In this document: piece by piece, positions 62,064-64,000 of the stretch
Layout of the letters: each line of letters opens with the position of its first letter
How positions within the stretch are numbered: position 1 is the first letter of the stretch
Source: Cupriavidus pauculus
GTDB taxonomy: Bacteria > Pseudomonadota > Gammaproteobacteria > Burkholderiales > Burkholderiaceae
Assembly (NCBI RefSeq): GCF_008693385.1
Contig: NZ_CP044067.1
Location: 3,032,602 to 3,096,601, forward strand
Direction of reading: 5' to 3'
Length of the DNA: 64,000 nt
Notes under the pieces: model-generated
The model's input: only the letters and a program-made list of their open reading frames with translations
Databases searched by the model: none
What the model was told of the DNA's origin: nothing
Made by a program: the position numbers and the translations under genes

Positions 62064-64000
62064 ATGGACCTTCGAATCACCGCGGAACGCCCAGATGCGA
62101 CCCTGCCGCCCACCTCGGTGGACGAACCCCCCGCCGATACCACCGCAATCGACGATCAGGTCGGCGCGCTGTTCCGCACGCCGCAGGCGCCGGGCCGCAT
62201 CCTGCTGCCGGTGCAGGGCAACGCGCCGCAGATGCTCCCGACTCCGGTCGGCACGGTCTTGCCGCTGTCCCAGCATGGCCCGGTGCAATTCGTCTCGCTA
62301 CAGCGCGACCCCACCCTCGTCGCGGCGGGCCTCGAAGACCCGGCCGACCTGCCGATCGACCTGTCCGAGTACGGCGTCAGTCCGCCCGTCACGCTGCCCG
62401 TGGTGCGCGAGACCCTGCCCGTGCACGTCAGCACGGGCTTCGTCATTCCGCCCGACAACAAGACACTGGAAACGCCGCCCGACCTGACCCCCGTTCCCGA
62501 CCAGTTGCCCGTGAACGCCGTGGAGACGCCGCCGGTGGAGCAACCGCCGGAGCAACCGCCGCAGGAGCCGCCCCCGCCCCCGACATTCGGCGAGGGCACA
62601 CGCACGGTGTACAACTGGATGAAGACCGATCCGTCGATGCAGGGCAAGATGCTCAGCTACGACGACGTGGTGGCGCTGGCCAACAACGAGAACGCGCCGC
62701 CCGACCTGCGCGCAGCGGCGCAGGCGATGACCGCCGATGGCGGCGCGACATTCAAGGACAAGCTCGGCGGCAAGGACAATATCGCCGACACCAAGGACTT
62801 CGCCAAGTTCATCGCCAACGACGACACCACGCCGCTGAGCGACGCCGATATCCAGACCGTCGCGGTGCTGGGCCGCCACCAGAAGGACCTGCCGAAGAAC
62901 GAGAAGGACATCCAGGCCAAGATCGACGACCCCAAGACCCCCGACGACCTGCGCCAGGCACTGCAGCAGATGCAGAAGAACCCGTCGCTGATCGCGATGA
63001 TCGACGCCGGCAAGAACGGCAAGGTCGATGGCAAGTTCTCCGGGAAGGATATCGAGCGGCTGACGGAGCGCCGCGGCGAGATCCGCGAGTTCAACCAGCA
63101 GCAGGCGGCGATCTTCGTCGACAACTACATCCCGTCCGACGAGACCGAGGAAAATCCGAAACCGCGTCCGATGACGGGCAACGACGCGATGCGCGAGCTG
63201 TATCGCTACTCGGACTATTTGCCGAAGCACATCTCGCGCGAGACGCTCGAGGACATCGTCAACGGCACGGGCAACATGGGCAAGATGCCGCCGCAGGTCA
63301 TCGCGGCCGCGCAGTACATGCTCCAGCATCCGGATGCCTGGTCGCAGGTCGCGCCCAACGGCTCGATCTCGCGCGGCCATCTGTGCGATGCCATCGCGCA
63401 GGACATCAACCTGAACCCCGACGAACGCGAGACCATCAAGACGCTGCAGGACAATCGCAGCACGTTCTTCGGCGACGGAACGATGAACCGCGAGAAGCTG
63501 CAGAAGATCGCGAACGATCCGAACGCGAGCGAGGCCGTCAAGAAGGCCGCCAATCAGCTGCTCAACGATCCGCTGCTGTTCGGCATGCTCGACAACGGCA
63601 AGCGCGGCCACTCGGGCGACCCGCTCCATGCGGCCGATGACGGCAAGATCAGCGGCGATGACCTCGACAAGTTCGTCGGCAGGCTCAAGACCAAGGACCA
63701 GCCGCCTCCCGAGATCCCGCCCTCGCACGAGCCCACCACGCCGGAAGCCCAGGCCGCGACCTATGCGATGCAGGCCGGCATCCAGGATCAGCCCGAGGAG
63801 AAGAAGTCCAAGGGCGGCGGCTTCATGAAGTTCCTGCAGGGCGTGCTCAAGGTGTTCTCCAAGATCGTCGAGATCGTTGGTCAGATCGTCAGCGCGGTGG
63901 TCAAGATCATCCCGGGCGTGGGCAACCTCATCGCGGGCGCCATCTCTGTCGGCTCGAGCTTTATCTCGGGCCAGCTTAAGGTGGCATCGGTCGCGGCCGG
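62064..64000 (+). CDS. hrpF: T3SS translocator HrpF/NolX/PopF family (3' end cut by window edge)
   Basis: At least 645 residues, open to the window edge. A Pro-rich, signal-less N-terminus (about residues 1-175) is followed by four imperfect repeats of about 80-100 residues. The shared pattern is 'motif helix - L..L/I - APPDLRAAAQAM - D.G.' with EF-hand-like loops (DAGKNGKVDGKFSGKDIERL; DDGKISGDDLDKFV). A hydrophobic region near the edge (FLQGVLKVFSKIVEIVGQIV, then IIPGVGNLIAGAISVGSSFI) suits membrane insertion. HrpF and NolX sit in the host membrane as the translocon pore. The gene is driven by a PIP box, with GAGAGG before the ATG. Confidence 0.85.
   Translation, partial: MDLRITAERPDATLPPTSVDEPPADTTAIDDQVGALFRTPQAPGRILLPVQGNAPQMLPTPVGTVLPLSQHGPVQFVSLQRDPTLVAAGLEDPADLPIDLSEYGVSPPVTLPVVRETLPVHVSTGFVIPPDNKTLETPPDLTPVPDQLPVNAVETPPVEQPPEQPPQEPPPPPTFGEGTRTVYNWMKTDPSMQGKMLSYDDVVALANNENAPPDLRAAAQAMTADGGATFKDKLGGKDNIADTKDFAKFIANDDTTPLSDADIQTVAVLGRHQKDLPKNEKDIQAKIDDPKTPDDLRQALQQMQKNPSLIAMIDAGKNGKVDGKFSGKDIERLTERRGEIREFNQQQAAIFVDNYIPSDETEENPKPRPMTGNDAMRELYRYSDYLPKHISRETLEDIVNGTGNMGKMPPQVIAAAQYMLQHPDAWSQVAPNGSISRGHLCDAIAQDINLNPDERETIKTLQDNRSTFFGDGTMNREKLQKIANDPNASEAVKKAANQLLNDPLLFGMLDNGKRGHSGDPLHAADDGKISGDDLDKFVGRLKTKDQPPPEIPPSHEPTTPEAQAATYAMQAGIQDQPEEKKSKGGGFMKFLQGVLKVFSKIVEIVGQIVSAVVKIIPGVGNLIAGAISVGSSFISGQLKVASVAA

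Noticed and set aside
1..64000. tRNA, rRNA, integrase, transposase or attachment sites marking a genomic island
   Set aside because: None seen by eye. The T3SS borders lack tRNA genes or repeats, so horizontal transfer is not claimed.

Overview
The window is GC-rich, densely packed chromosomal or chromid DNA from a beta-proteobacterium of the order Burkholderiales. It is most like Cupriavidus/Ralstonia. That placement is inferred from four periplasmic 'Bug' (TTT-type) receptors, many one-component regulators, and a complete Ralstonia/Xanthomonas/Burkholderia-type hrp type III secretion system (T3SS). No rRNA, tRNA, insertion sequence, integrase or CRISPR array was seen. No stretch longer than 300 bases lacks a gene; the longest gaps (about 180-270 bases) are promoter regions.

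Bases 1-14.9 kb are metabolic. They hold a flavin monooxygenase (cut by the left edge) with a sulfurtransferase, a Bug receptor with an AraC regulator, a PepSY membrane protein with a His-rich linker, and a LysR gene divergent from a catabolic run (Bug receptor, ADP-forming acyl-CoA synthetase, two enoyl-CoA hydratases, aldehyde dehydrogenase). A NemR-like TetR gene and a cysteine hydrolase follow, with the same 10-bp site in both promoters. From 14.9 to 25.1 kb, on the minus strand, are a cyclic-nucleotide-domain flavoprotein, a thioesterase and an eight-gene chemotaxis operon (MCP-like, cheY, STAS, cheA, MCP, cheW, cheR, cheB), with no flagellar genes nearby.

Bases 25.2-41.4 kb hold small regulator/enzyme units. 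These are XRE-cupin/Bug/class II aldolase/LysR, an acyl-CoA dehydrogenase, a glucarate unit (gudD, Bug receptor, LacI regulator), two SDR-plus-regulator pairs, an MscS channel, a lipocalin lipoprotein and the glycogen debranching enzyme glgX.

Bases 41.4-64 kb are the hrp T3SS. The minus-strand operon is hrcU-hrcV-hpaP-hrcQ-hrcR-hrcS-hpaA-hrcD-hrpD6-hrpE-hpaB plus one small gene. The divergent plus-strand operon is hrpB1-hrpB2-hrcJ-hrpB4-hrpB5-hrcN-hrpB7-hrcT, followed by the regulator hrpB and the secretin hrcC. A small Gly-Pro-Asn-repeat protein and the translocator hrpF (cut by the right edge) follow, divergently arranged. Two divergent intergenic regions each carry a back-to-back pair of plant-inducible-promoter (PIP/hrpII) boxes, TTCGB-N15-TTCGB with a YANNNT -10 element 30-31 bases downstream. 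This ties the whole cluster, including the uncharacterised small gene, to HrpB.

The least-described parts are that small PIP-box gene, the 9-bp minisatellites in it and in the hrcC tail, the gene after hpaB, and the UUCG hairpin ahead of the pilin-like gene.
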